64,000 bases of DNA from Hericium rajendrae (lineage: Eukaryota > Basidiomycota > Agaricomycetes > Russulales > Hericiaceae). Each line of letters starts with the position of its first letter. The stretch's first letter is position 1. A program made the position numbers and the translations under genes. Location: contig CM065885.1 in NCBI GenBank assembly GCA_033439255.1, positions 744,001 to 808,000 on the forward strand, in the 5' to 3' direction. Positions 36,501 to 47,550 of the stretch are shown here, in pieces. The notes under the pieces are model-generated. The model was given only the letters and a program-made list of their open reading frames with translations, had not been told where the DNA came from and did no database searches.

Positions 36501-39500
36501 ATGTCTATCTCTCACAGGAGGGAGATTTTGGATGATCACATGAATGACTCAAATTGGAAGAAGCTTGTACACAGCGGTATGCATGTTTCGATCATTGTAT
36601 GAGCTCCCTGACCAGTACTGAAAGTCGGGAGCAGTGAAGTCATTGTGCAAGAAGTGGAAGAAGTCAGCAACAGGTCTCGAGATTGCTGAGACAGCATTCG
36701 CAGATTTTGATCACACAGTGCCTGACGACGTCCATGATGGATGGAAGAAGATAGAAGAGACTGCACAGAAGAACCGCTTACGGGATATAAAAGCAATGGA
36801 CGTATATGATCTGCAGATCGACGGACGTATGCTCCCAGCCATCCTCAGCCTGGAGAACAATTGCTAATGTCATAGACAGTACCAGGAAAAGCGGAAATGG
36901 AAAACCGACTTGTGGCTGCAGTGGAGTCTGACAGGCTTCGTGGTTGCGCTGCATGGATTCACTCGGGACTCAAGATAGAAGAGGCTCAGTGCGTTGTCCG
37001 ATTTACCATTCCTTTATTCTGACGGAGCCAATGGTCATGCTAGGCTACAGCTGGCAGCATACGTCCGAAGCGTTGGTAAAACTGCTACATTAAACCAGCA
37101 GAACACCATCGCAGAACGACGACGACGGCTGCAGACCCAAATTGATCAGTTTGAACGGCGGAGTCTGCCTTACATGTCCGAAGGCGAGGATTGGATCCCC
37201 GGATTCACTATCGGACGGATGATCGATGACGGCGCCGAATACGATGAACTATGGGAGGACGTCCGCACTGAATATTCGAGACCTCTCATCGACGACGATG
37301 CAGCAATTCCGCCAGAGCGCGTTGCCCTTCCATTGCCCTCCACTGTGGGAAAGGCACTGGCCACTACTCATGGACTTCACGGCGTGTTGGAACAGGAAAT
37401 TGACCTTCGGATCGGGCAAATGAACGATGCGCTGATACGCCTCAAGCTGTGTTCAGCAACGTCAGACCTCATCTCACCATCTCCCATGCAGTTCCCCTTC
37501 ACTCCCATCCAGCTTCCAGCTCCTCACCCACCAACCCCGCTCAGAGCGGTGATGTCCCTCATCTCAGGAGTTGTCAGCTACTGCAGGCCTCACCGAGGTT
37601 TCCTCAAGTTCGCTCCAGGTCGTCCTCAGCGGTTTTGGTGAGCCAATCAGGTTGCTGGCATTATGGTACCGGGTCTGTGTTGTACAGGATGCCTGGATGC
37701 CGCCTTTTGATGGTTTCGGACCATAGATGTACCATAGAGCAGCCGAGTCCGAGATCGCCCGAGACCGCCAAGGGCGAGTTTCTTACTTGTATGGTAGACA
37801 GAGTCCCAGCTTCGAATAGAACCCCCCAGTGCACCTTTCCCCCTCAGAGCTCAGACCTCAGAAGTCTCTCTCACTGTTGTTCTCATCGTTCTCCGGGCTT
37901 TAGACAAGTTCGCCCTCCTTTAGGCCAGTCCGCCTGCAGCGTCGTTCGTCAGATTCAGTCATATCAGCCGCTTTTCAGTCCTTTTCTCTAGGATCAGTCC
38001 ATCGTATCGGAGACCCGTGTGTCTCGTCGTTCTCCTTGTCATTCTACAGCCGTTCCTCATCCTTCCCAGCCACTTATCACCAGATCGCCTCAGACTCGCC
38101 CTTAGCGAACCGGTCGCTCCATTGTTCCTGCTGCAGTGACCCTCAGCTGCCCTCACCTCACTCCTCACTTGAGATACTTGGTCCCCTCGCACCCCCCGGT
38201 ACTCTGTTGGTTTTGGTTTTGGCTGCCGCCTCCATTCCCAGGGTCCACACATCATTTTGGAGCCCACCGCGAGGGTTCCATACTCAAAACAGTGAGGGGT
38301 GTACCCAGGCGTAGCCTCTATCGGGTCAAGACTGCCATCGAGGTCAGGACATCGCATTTTTGCTCTCCATCACATTCTCGCTCGCTATCGCCTTAGGCGG
38401 CCTTGGTGCATTCTTCAAGATCGCCATTGGTTGCAGAGCTTTCCAATCGGTTCTCATCACCATTCGTCGCACCTGATTGCCTCCTGTTGCTTTCCACCAT
38501 CCTGTCCCTTCCAGAGTCGCTTTTTGTCGCCCAGGACCATCCTCCATCTCTCTCCAGTGCCCTGTACTGGCTCAGATCGTTCTGGGTCATCTCCTATCAC
38601 CTCCTGTCACCTCCTGCCTTTCTTCGTTGTCTTTAGGTCACTCCAATCGTCTTTGATCGTCCCTTGATCACCTCAGATCGTCTCAGCTCGCCTCAAGGTT
38701 GCCTTAGGCGGACTCGGTCCCCAGCATCTTCTACTGCCTAGCATCGCTTCTCACTCCGTTTGGTCACTCCAGATCGCATTTTGACGGCATTAGTTGGTCT
38801 TCAATCGCTCTTGTTTGCCTTTTTAGCACCCAGGATCATCACCTAGCGCTGTCGCCACAGAGTCGCCGATAGCGTACTAGGTCGCAGCCAGCTTTCAGCA
38901 TCTTAGGTCGTCCAGGATTGCCCTTATATCCCCTTCGGCGACCTCTTCACACCATTGAGTCATCCCAGCTCCCTTCTGTTGCTCAGACTCGCCTTGGAGG
39001 TGCCTCTGTACCTCATAGCTTGCATCAGCTCCTCCTCCTATCATCTTCCAGTGCTTTGAGTCACTTTTCATTGCCCCAGGGTTCCTATCGATCACTCCTA
39101 TCACTGTCTTTTGTTCAGGAGCCATCTCCCATCGACTTATCGCATTTTGTCTTAGGCAAGGTTGCCCCAGCATCCCTAGCACTCTCCATTGGTTGCAGAG
39201 GAGTCTTGTTTCTTTCAGGTTGAGCCAGTTGTGTCCAGACCACTTACAGTCCATCCCAAAGTCACCATCGACGTTCAGGAGCCTCTCGAGTCGCTCTCAG
39301 GTCATTTTCTTGGCCCCTACTTGCTTTCTTTTGTTTTAGATTTCCGCTGGCGATCTTGACCTGCTGTCGGTGACATTGGTTGCTTTAGCAGTTTCTCATC
39401 GCTTTTTCAGGTCGTATCGCCCCAGGAGCACCCCTGGCCCCTTTGGATCATCTCTCCCTATCGCTCGTCATTCTGGTTGCCCCAGAATCACCTTCTATTG

Positions 39501-42500
39501 CTTTTGAGCATTTGTCATCGCTTTTGAGCACCTTTCATCGCTTTCAAGCATTCCAGATCATCGGTTATCATCGCAGGTCATCGTCCACCACCTTGGCTCT
39601 TCACTCATCCCTTCCAATTGTCTCGCATTGCCCTAGTCATAGCAAGATCGCCTCAAAGTCGCTCCTCATCTTCCCTGATCGCCCCTAGTCCATCTCAGGC
39701 TCACTTTCTTCGCATCAGAGTCACCTCCATCGTTCCTGATTGCTCTAGCGTGCCTCCGATCACTACTGCTCACTTTCATCCTCGACATTACCCCTGTCCC
39801 GCCGCTTCTGTTACAATGATGCCATCAGCGTTCATGCCAATGCGTGGAGAGAGCGGTGCTCCCAGCTTTGCCGGAGACGATCCCCGTGAACTCGGACCAT
39901 ATTTTGCAGATCTGGAGTTTTGTTTTCAGCGCTTTCAGGTCCAGGACGATCTGGAGAAGAAGGCTCATGCAGTCCGGCTTTTGTCGGAGTTAGATGCCCA
40001 GGATCTCTGGCAGTCTGAACCGAGTTTTGGCACAGGCACTTGGAACGAGTTCAAGGCTGCGATCCAGAAGCTGTATCCAGGTTCTGAAGCAGGAGGCCTT
40101 TGGTCCAGGCAGGATTTGGTGGCTCTCGCTCGAAGGACGCTTCAGGCGAACTTGTCCTCCTTAGGCGAACTTGGTGCATTTCTTCGCCGATTTTTGGTCA
40201 TTTCACGTTGCCTGAAGCACCAGGGACGTCTCTCTGCTTTCGAGGAGCAGCATTTCTTCCTCTCAGCGCTTCCTGATCAACTCTGCCACCAGATTGAGGC
40301 CTATCTCACCCAGAGGCACCCAGACCACCATCCAGACGAGCCCTACCCCATTATCGACATCTATCACGCTGCTAAGCGCATTCTGCATGGTACCAGCATC
40401 ACATTTGGCCCTCATACAAGCTGTAATGACCCAGTTGCCGACGTTTTGGCGAGTTCACCACCAGCAGTCTTGGGTTCTGCCACCACAATCACTATCAAAA
40501 GCGAGCATGTACCCTCATTAGCGAATCTCCTGCTTAGGACAGTCCAGCTGCCGACATTTTCACCTCCTGCCCAGCCAGCGACCTCCTGTACGCCTTTGAC
40601 GACCTTCAGACAGCCTCGGCGTATTCGGACTGCCCCTGGGCATTGCAGCTTCTGTGGGGCTCATGGTCACTTTCTTCGTCAGTGCGCAGCAGTTCAGATG
40701 TACCTGAAGGCTGGCAAGTGCAAGTTCAACACCAGAGGCGAGATCACTTTACCTTCTGGGGCCTGGCTACCTCGAGGTGTCCCAGGTGATCCCATTGCAG
40801 TTCGTCTCGACCAGTTCTATCAGTGCACCCCATCCTGGCATGCCCCAGACCAGTCTTCGCCCAGCACCATTGCTCAAACTGCTCCCTTTGTCCACCGAAT
40901 GCCTGCTCCGCACAAGTCTGCCCACAGCGACCTTCCTTCGACCACAGATCAAGCATCCTTTGATGATCGAGTCTATCTTCTAAGGCGTGGCCTCTCCATT
41001 TCGACGCCGATCCAGTCTTGCAGACATCAGCTTGCTCAGCTCTATCAGATGCAACTCGACTTCACCACCTACCACGCTCGAGGCAAACTTGCTCAGCTCC
41101 GTGAGCCAGCAGTGATGCCAGCCCATATGTCGAGGCCATCCTTCGTCGATCGTCATGTGTCATCATCTAGGAGGCCTCTCCTGTCATCCAGAGACCAATG
41201 CGAGCAGTTAGAGACTCAAGTTCGCTCTGCGCTCAACGTTGCCCAAAGCGAACCACCAGCGAACTTGTTTCTATTGGACTTAGAGAAGCACCAAGTCTCG
41301 AGCAGCTCATCTACCCTTCCTTCTACCGTCTCTACCAATGCAGAGTTTCTTTCTCAATGTGCAGACCTGCAGGGGGATCACCAGGGTGTCTCAGAACCTG
41401 ATCTCCACCCAGGAGTCCTTGTTGGTGGCTCTGAACCCACTCCAAGCTTGCCTGTAATGTCCAAGCCTATACCCGCTGACTGTCGACCTCCATTTTCCAT
41501 CACTCCACCGCTTTCCGTGTCATTTCTCCAGTCGCTTTTCAGATCCGCGTCAAGTTCGCTCAGGGCACCCTTAGTCGACGACAGTGATATCATTTTCCTT
41601 GACCATCTCGCTTTCCATCAGAACCCACCAGCAGTGATCCCAGATCGTCCTCCTCTACTGTGATGCATTCCTGCTTGATCGTTGTCACCACCTCCACTCT
41701 CCTTCTCAGCTATAGTGAGAACACCGCTCGAAGCGTATTTGGTGTCTAGCGTCCGAATCCCTCGTGGGGCTCATTGGTTAGACTGAGGACAGTCTATTTT
41801 TCAGTTGGGGGGAGAATGATACGCCTCAAGCTGTGTTCAGCAACGTCAGACCTCATCTCACCATCTCCCATGCAGTTCCCCTTCACTCCCATCCAGCTTC
41901 CAGCTCCTCACCCACCAACCCCGCTCAGAGCGGTGATGTCCCTCATCTCAGGAGTTGTCAGCTACTGCAGGCCTCACCGAGGTTTCCTCAAGTTCGCTCC
42001 AGGTCGTCCTCAGCAGTTTTGGTGAGCCAATCAGGTTGCTGGCATTATGGTACCGGGTCTGTGTTGTACAGGATGCCTGGATGCCGCCTTTTGATGGTTT
42101 CGGACCATAGATGTACCATAGAGCAGCCGAGTCCGAGATCGCCCGAGACCGCCAAGGGCGAGTTTCTTACTTGTATGGTAGACAGAGTCCCAGCTTCGAA
42201 TAGAACCCCCAGTGCACCTTTCCCCCTCAGAGCTCAGACCTCAGAAGTCTCTCTCACTGTTGTTCTCATCGTTCTCCGGGCTTTAGACAAGTTCGCCCTC
42301 CTTTAGGCCAGTCCGCCTGCAGCGTCGTTCGTCAGATTCAGTCATATCAGCCGCTTTTCAGTCCTTTTCTCTAGGATCAGTCCATCGTATCGGAGACCCG
42401 TGTGTCTCGTCGTTCTCCTTGTCATTCTACAGCCGTTCCTCATCCTTCCCAGCCACTTATCACCAGATCGCCTCAGACTCGCCCTTAGCGAACCGGTCGC

Positions 42501-43292
42501 TCCATTGTTCCTGCTGCAGTGACCCTCAGCTGCCCTCACCTCACTCCTCACTTGAGATACTTGGTCCCCTCGCACCCCCCGGTACTCTGTTGGTTTTGGT
42601 TTTGGCTGCCGCCTCCATTCCCAGGGTCCACACATCAGCGCTTAGTCAGCTCCGTATAGCTCTCAGCGAGAAGGCATTCCAGTTCCGGACGAAGGTGCGG
42701 GCGGCCCGCAGATCACAACGAAAGCGGACAAGGGCTTGGGCAGATATTGAGACTACGGACAAGGTTGTCCAACAGCAGTGCCGTGTCTACAACCGAGCAC
42801 GATGTGCTCTAAACAGCCTTGGGCTTGCAGATTCTGACACATTGAAGACTTATAAGGTCTTGCACCGGTCGGACTTACGGGCGCAGACATTTGTCATTGA
42901 CTCAAGCATGCGGGGATCTCGTAATGAACCTCTTTCATGGTTCTGGAGACTGGGACGGAAAGGCGAGAATGACAGTAAATGGACAATGGAATGTGGGTCC
43001 GGTCTGCTGCATTCAACATGATCCCTGTCACTGATGGAGAATTGTAGTTTATCGTGTTCACTGGCTACGGTCTCGGGCCCAGATGAAGCAATGGCGTGCG
43101 GAGCGGGAAGCCCTTCCAAGGGAGATGGCACGAACGATCAATTACTTCACTAAGAGGGCAGAACGGTGGGGAAAATGGAAGGCCAACAACACAGATCCAG
43201 GGCACCAAAGCTATGCCTCCAGACAGATGGCACTCTGGATTAGCATGGCCAATCAGGCAGAGAGTGCATTTGCAGAGGCATTGGCACAATAG
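33571..43292 (+). CDS. KDZ transposase with CxC2 cysteine cluster, split by an LTR element
   Basis: Starts MPPRVKKG at 33571. Exon 1 ends at 33891, and GT-AG introns lie at 33892-33941, 35487-35539 and 35707-35757 with several more downstream. Early in exon 2 is the CxC2 cluster (CKRKPEWRCKDC, then CAKCCKRCHS), followed by a Ser/Pro-rich linker. The KDZ core shows STCNDHRAVNQAN, FQKGERQVNMDY, YDIACQW (Asp at 36261), HIHGH (36366-36380) and DGEILETLWAPLN (Glu at 36444), the expected acidic-triad context. The frame is uninterrupted except for the LTR element at 37433-42637. Removing it plus one GCGC copy continues MNDA into LSQLRIALSEK, and the protein runs to TAG at 43290-43292. Apart from the insertion it looks intact, so inactivation is probably recent. 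Confidence 0.85.
37433..38254 (+). repeat. 5' LTR of the gag-only element
   Basis: 822 bp, TG...CA ends. Differs from the 3' LTR at G37631 versus A42015 and in a C run (six at 37822-37827, five in the 3' copy). Confidence 0.95.
38258..38275 (+). promoter_or_regulatory. Primer-binding site, candidate
   Basis: TGGAGCCCACCGCGAGGG begins 3 bp after the 5' LTR, with the TGG expected to pair with a tRNA CCA end; the following GTTC fits the complement of a T-arm. The tRNA species was not identified. Confidence 0.65.
38276..39815 (+). other. Pyrimidine-rich, internally repetitive leader
   Basis: About 1.5 kb with no long + strand frame, made of degenerate C/T-rich motifs. GCCTTAGGCGG recurs near 38390 and 38701, and CATCGCTTTTGAGCA-type units recur near 39497-39550. 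It ends at the Gag start (39816). The LTRs share the same pyrimidine bias. Confidence 0.6.
39816..41663 (+). CDS. Gag-like protein of the gag-only element
   Basis: The start MMPSAFMPMRG at 39816 gives 615 residues; the frame is open upstream, but this is the first Met before the conserved part. The N-terminal half has capsid-like features (DPRELGPYFADLEFCFQRF and SLGELGAFLRRFL). A CCHC zinc knuckle (CSFCGAHGHFLRQC) is coded near 40642-40683. The C-terminal 300 residues are Ser/Pro-rich with no Asp-Thr/Ser-Gly protease motif and no polymerase motif. It would form particles and bind RNA. The frame is complete, so the element could still be trans-mobilised. Confidence 0.8.
   Translation: MMPSAFMPMRGESGAPSFAGDDPRELGPYFADLEFCFQRFQVQDDLEKKAHAVRLLSELDAQDLWQSEPSFGTGTWNEFKAAIQKLYPGSEAGGLWSRQDLVALARRTLQANLSSLGELGAFLRRFLVISRCLKHQGRLSAFEEQHFFLSALPDQLCHQIEAYLTQRHPDHHPDEPYPIIDIYHAAKRILHGTSITFGPHTSCNDPVADVLASSPPAVLGSATTITIKSEHVPSLANLLLRTVQLPTFSPPAQPATSCTPLTTFRQPRRIRTAPGHCSFCGAHGHFLRQCAAVQMYLKAGKCKFNTRGEITLPSGAWLPRGVPGDPIAVRLDQFYQCTPSWHAPDQSSPSTIAQTAPFVHRMPAPHKSAHSDLPSTTDQASFDDRVYLLRRGLSISTPIQSCRHQLAQLYQMQLDFTTYHARGKLAQLREPAVMPAHMSRPSFVDRHVSSSRRPLLSSRDQCEQLETQVRSALNVAQSEPPANLFLLDLEKHQVSSSSSTLPSTVSTNAEFLSQCADLQGDHQGVSEPDLHPGVLVGGSEPTPSLPVMSKPIPADCRPPFSITPPLSVSFLQSLFRSASSSLRAPLVDDSDIIFLDHLAFHQNPPAVIPDRPPLL
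41755..41773 (+). other. tRNA-3'-end-like sequence near the 3' LTR
   Basis: GAATCCCTCGTGGGGCTCA resembles the 3' end of the tRNA predicted from the primer-binding site (which would end CCCTCGCGGTGGGCTCCA) and is followed by a D-arm-like TTGGTTAGA. Similarity is imperfect. Confidence 0.35.
41807..41816 (+). promoter_or_regulatory. Polypurine tract
   Basis: GGGGGGAGAA directly precedes the 3' LTR, the expected position for plus-strand priming. Confidence 0.85.
41817..42637 (+). repeat. 3' LTR of the gag-only element
   Basis: 821 bp, TGATACGCC...CACACATCA, followed by the GCGC duplication. Confidence 0.95.
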
Positions 43293-43578
43293 TACTTCAA
43301 CAATGTTCATGCCTTTTTGATTTGTGGTATCAAACCCGGAGACGAAGAATGTGCATTAAAAACATCACAAAAGAATGACTGTACAAGTAATATTATTCTC
43401 AGGCAGATGGCTGGACCAAAAATGGAGCACGCCTCACGGAAGGTCGGATTGAATCAGGAACAACACAGTATCTCAAGCCAGTCCCGGTCCTACTGTGTGT
43501 ACGTTTAGTTGCAGCATGACTTCCCTTTTTTGCTGTCCTTGGGTACATCTCATTGCAGTTGCTGGTGCGCCTCCCCCT

Positions 43579-45303
43579 CTACAAACCGTCACACAAATTC
43601 CAGGTCTGCTGAACTCGCCCGAGACATCTCCGCAAGTAGTGCTTGCAGATCAACCTCTGACGGGGTTTGGCGGCCTGAATGCGCCCTTGTGTGGGTTCTT
43701 TCAGGATCTCTACAAGCAATGTTAGAAGGAAGGGGAATGATATGTACACACATACCGACAATGACCTTGTTAGCCGCAGGCTTCCTGGGACGGGATGGGC
43801 CGGCAACGCTCGAGGAGCGGGAGGCAGCCGGATGCTGTGATTTGGATATGGATCCTGAATGCCTCCCCCGGTGTTGTGCTGCATTCCGGGCCCTACGATT
43901 CTGAGGTGTGTTGTGGCTGCAACGCTCCCGACGGATGTCACAACCGATACAGATATTTGGATGGCCCTCTTGGGTGGCACAGCGGTCACCGTGTTTCACG
44001 CAGCCATTGCATCGAAATGGCTATCCAGAACTCAACTGTCAGGAGGGGGGATCATCGGACAAGGAGATCCACCCACAAAAGGAATCTCGGTTAGGTACGG
44101 GTTGTACCAAGATTTCTTACTGGGCTGGCGCCGCCGATTATACAGGCCAAATTTGGGCGGCGGAGACGGTTTTCGGAGTACTTCGCGTGGCCGAAGACCA
44201 GACCGCTGCATTGAACGACCCACCGCGACCGCCCTAGATGCGAATGTCGATGCAGATTGTGATGCGGGAACAACATCGGGATGCAGAACCTGACTTTCCG
44301 TGGAACTGGCCAATGAATGATAGGGCAGCTTGTGAACCATGCGTGACCGAGGAGGGCCAATCTTGGCACCGGGGGGGAGGCCTGACTGGCTTTCCTCGGT
44401 TTCCTCGCTCTCTTCGCCTGAACAAGCACATCGTCAGTAGACTGATTATATGGGGAAACTGTAAGGGATACATGCGGGCAGGGAGCATACCCAGGTCGGA
44501 CAATGACTGCATTGCTGGAGCGTCACAGGCTGGTCTGGTGGGGGGAGTCATTCCCTGATTTGTCTCATCCCCATTGCTGCACCACGAATTGACAAACCAA
44601 TCGACGAGGGAGTCCGGAGTCGAATAGCGGACGGCATCATGTGCAGGGACAAGTAATTCCGCTATCAGGGACAATGTCAGGCTACATCCTTGCAGATTAC
44701 AATAGCGAGCTTACGGTTCTCCCACCAGCGCAGGCCCAAATCCATATTTTGCGCCTTGACGTTCAAATCGCGATCCTGAGGATCAAGAAAGCTTGCGAGC
44801 TGGCGTAGATCGAATAAGCCTTCCGGGTCCGTCTGGCTCTGCAAGAAGTTGAGGTAGCGGGCTGTGTGGCGCATATACCCGGGGGTCAGCATCATCATTT
44901 CCTGACACCTGCCTCCATGGCCGACTCCCTGATCCTCTTTGCTGAGACCTGAACATAGTTTAGCAACGTGGAGACCAGTGAATTGAAAAGAGCATACCAT
45001 TTCTTTTGTGAATTCTGTCTGCCAGGCACGCCGTGCATGCTCTGACAACCGAACAGGTGCTCTGCTAGCAGCATGAAGTGCGAGCCCAACACGCACCGAC
45101 AAGATCAAGTAGCTGGCATTCAGAACGTTGACACTGTCCATAGCAGCCAGAGGTAAGAAAGAATGAAAGTCTGAGAGAGAGAGAGTGACGCAGAAGGGGA
45201 TCAAGATGCACAATTGGACTGCCAACGTGTCACCCATGCAGTGATTGTCATGTGTTACGTCATCGCAGGCGTGGACCGCAAGAGGTTTGAAATTTTGTTT
45301 CAA
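43579..45303 (-). CDS. Zn2Cys6-type protein (copy B)
   Basis: A multi-exon gene read right to left; the start is either 45303 or, more plausibly, MDSVNVLN at 45141. An intron near 44950-44998 (donor after EFTKEM) is followed by a helical region ending LRWWENRK (about 44730), a block with SLVDWFVNSW (about 44590), and LRPREVLRKPSPPPKFG (about 44190-44140). An intron leads to six cysteines in exact Zn2Cys6 spacing coded at 44011-43919 (C-x2-C-x6-C-x9-C-x2-C-x6-C) and a Ser/Arg/Pro-rich tail to 43579. Same order as copy A (helical part, RWW, linker, finger), with the proline motif shared with the finger-less genes at 49.6 and 53.2 kb. Exon borders are partly guessed. Confidence 0.55.
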
Positions 45304-45629
45304 GCCACCATTGATCAGATGACTGATGTTGCGTAGTCCGGTGGGTCTGGATCATTCGTGTTTGTGTTGTCATTTTCGGACCGGAACCCCACGCCCCTAA
45401 TCCGATCGGACCTACCTTGTGCATGCCCGTTACACGCGGTGTTAAGAGAGGTTCCGCATTATCACAGCTTCCATCTCCCCTTCCGCCCCTCGTCCTCACG
45501 TCCTGCAGCCTACCGTCCTTTGCTCAACTCTGGTCGTGAGCTCCGGAAGTAATATGGGTATGCCGCATATTACATAGGTCTTTGTGTCTTTCTGACGATT
45601 GTTGAATAAATCGTACAATCCTTGCGGTG

Positions 45630-46541
45630 ATGCCTATCAACACACATCGAGGATTTCAAGCTTTGGCGCATGACACAGAGCTTGTTGGTGAGAAGAATGT
45701 GGCCGGAGACATGAGTGGCCAGGATGCAGCGCCGAGCAGTGTGCCACCGCTTAGTCAGGAGTCGGACTGGCAGTTGAAGGAAGGCATGGTACGTGGGATC
45801 ACATTGGACATCAGCGAGAGGCAACTGACAATCTTCAGAACCTGATGATGGAGTTGGGTGATCAGTTCTCCGAAGTGGAGGGGAGCCAGGACAATTTACC
45901 GTATGTAGATCAGGTTTTCGGTGTGACATTTGACGTTTGACCATATTGTAGTAAAACAGATGGCACCATCGATTCATTACCTCCAGTCCGCACCGAGTTA
46001 ACTGACAGGGGAATGCCAGGGCATACTGACGGACGCCCCCTTGCCGACCTGGCCAATGCGGAGTCCAATGTCGGAGATGTGCCGCCCTCTCAAGAGCAGG
46101 TTCCGACGTCTCAGGATGTTGAAATGGAGGATGGCTTACGCACCCCGGTTCCACATTCTGCATCGGTGTTGGCGGCCCTCGGCCAGGTGAGTTGAGCCAG
46201 GTGAAGATTTGAGAGACATCTCGCTGATGTTCTTCGTAGGATCTTCCCGATAGCGAATTCCTACCCCCGCCTCCGAGAGCACCGGTCGATGAGAAATCCC
46301 GGATTATCTGGATCAAAGGTGCACTTCGTGGTATGGTTCTTTCTCACTTTTTTTCGGAACCATATTCATTTGCTATCTAGCTCATATCAGGTGGATAACG
46401 GATCGGAGAGAGTCCCTGCTCCGGGAGTTGCGGGACTTGGAATCTCGGGCAGCTCAATTAGAGTTATTGAGTGCCTCATATACCATCCCTCCGGATGCCC
46501 AGGGTGAGAGAAACGCAAGCGAAGGCTCGTCAAATGTATGA
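45630..46541 (+). CDS. Small acidic protein with C-terminal coiled coil
   Basis: ATG at 45630 (MPINTHRGFQALAHDTE); exons continue at about 45841 (MMELGDQFSEVEGSQDN), 45957 (TDGTIDSLPPVRTEL), 46240 (DLPDSEFLPPPPRAP) and a last exon from about 46391 with a leucine-heptad stretch (SLLRELRDLESRAAQLELL), ending at TGA 46539-46541. No domain recognised. It is divergent from the Zn2Cys6 copy B with under 500 bp between starts, which suggests a shared control region. Confidence 0.5.
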
Positions 46542-47550
46542 TAGCTTTGGTGCTGAGTTCAGCTAAGCGCCAACGATTGAATATCAGTATGGAAGTATGG
46601 ATCTTAGAATAGGAACTAGGAAATTGTAAGAAATTTCCAATGGGGACACGAAGGTGAGACAAAGTTAGGTTCGCGGTAGGTCAATGGGACACAATGGGTT
46701 GGCGGGGGTACTGAGTAAAACCGTGTTCATACTCCGGCCTCATTCCCTCGATATAGTGCTGTCTTCTCAGATTATGATACCCAGGTATTCCCATGTATAT
46801 GCGAGCGTATCATGTCCACTTCCACAGAGCGCACCTGGTCCATACACGACCCTAACCTTGCAATTTAGAGAGAATGAAACTGAAAAGGCGTGGCGGAAAG
46901 AACCATCTCGATATCTCTCAGCGGGTACATGATGATGCCCACCATGGGACCTTCGCATTGGCTCTGTCTAGATATCCAGTGCGACATCCTTTCTAACCGA
47001 GCCCACGACGATGCAGCGGATTTGCCAGAGACCCCCAACACTGTCGATGTCTTGTAAGGTTAAGCTATAGCCGCGCGTGCTCCACATCAGCTAGGTTAGA
47101 GTGAAGACAAATTGGCCCAAGCTTGCCGGAAGCTGGGTTACTGTCCGGACATGGGGGCCTGCAGGGTTCCCGCCAAGGAGAAAAAATTGGGAGAAAATCT
47201 GAATTTCAGCGGATCAGGTACACAATCCCGACGAAATTGTACAACATCAGGCTGGAACCAAAGCTTTATCGGCACGGATTCGGGGCCTTCCGACTGGGCT
47301 GTCCGGACACGGGCTTTAAAAAAATTGACCCCGGTTGTATACCAGTCCATACCAATTATATGGGGTCTTCTCATGCACCGCCGCATCATGCAACTGTCAA
47401 TCCGGTCAAATGTAGTCATAACGCCACACACCTGTCACCCTGGCCAGCTGTTTATAAACTGCTCATCCATAGTCCACGTTTGTTAGTTTTTCTCTGCCTC
47501 GACGACTACCCTTACTTATTGTTGCTGTATCTGTCACCCGAAAATACATC
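46542..47550. other. Intergenic, F-box upstream region
   Basis: No gene supported. A TATA-like TTTATAAAC lies at about 47450, 100 bp before the F-box start, followed by a C/T-rich stretch. Confidence 0.4.

Larger units (their letters stand above)
37433..42637 (+). mobile_element. Gag-only LTR retroelement (5,205 bp), non-autonomous
   Basis: Two near-identical LTRs flank 3,562 bp that contain a primer-binding-like site, a pyrimidine-rich leader, one Gag-like frame and a polypurine tract. There is no protease, reverse transcriptase, RNase H or integrase. A perfect 4-bp target duplication GCGC lies at 37429-37432 and 42638-42641. This matches the plan of terminal-repeat elements with only a gag gene described in plants; mobilisation would need enzymes from another element. 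The near identity of the two LTRs (two differences seen by eye) implies recent insertion. Confidence 0.9.
28810..43292. mobile_element. Inferred KDZ/TET-JBP composite DNA transposon
   Basis: Grouped by content: KDZ transposase and TET/JBP genes are known to be linked and co-expanded in mushroom-forming fungi (Iyer and colleagues, 2014). The third, divergent gene is included by adjacency. Terminal inverted repeats and target duplications were not identified, so the coordinates are those of the genes, not of the element. Confidence 0.5.

Noticed and set aside
38036-38396. Short frames across the 5' LTR/leader as a separate gene
   Set aside because: They are short, differ between LTR copies after the LTR end, and overlap the primer site.
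41755-41785. A true tRNA gene
   Set aside because: Only pieces of a 3' end and a D-arm-like stretch in the wrong order; no cloverleaf can be formed.
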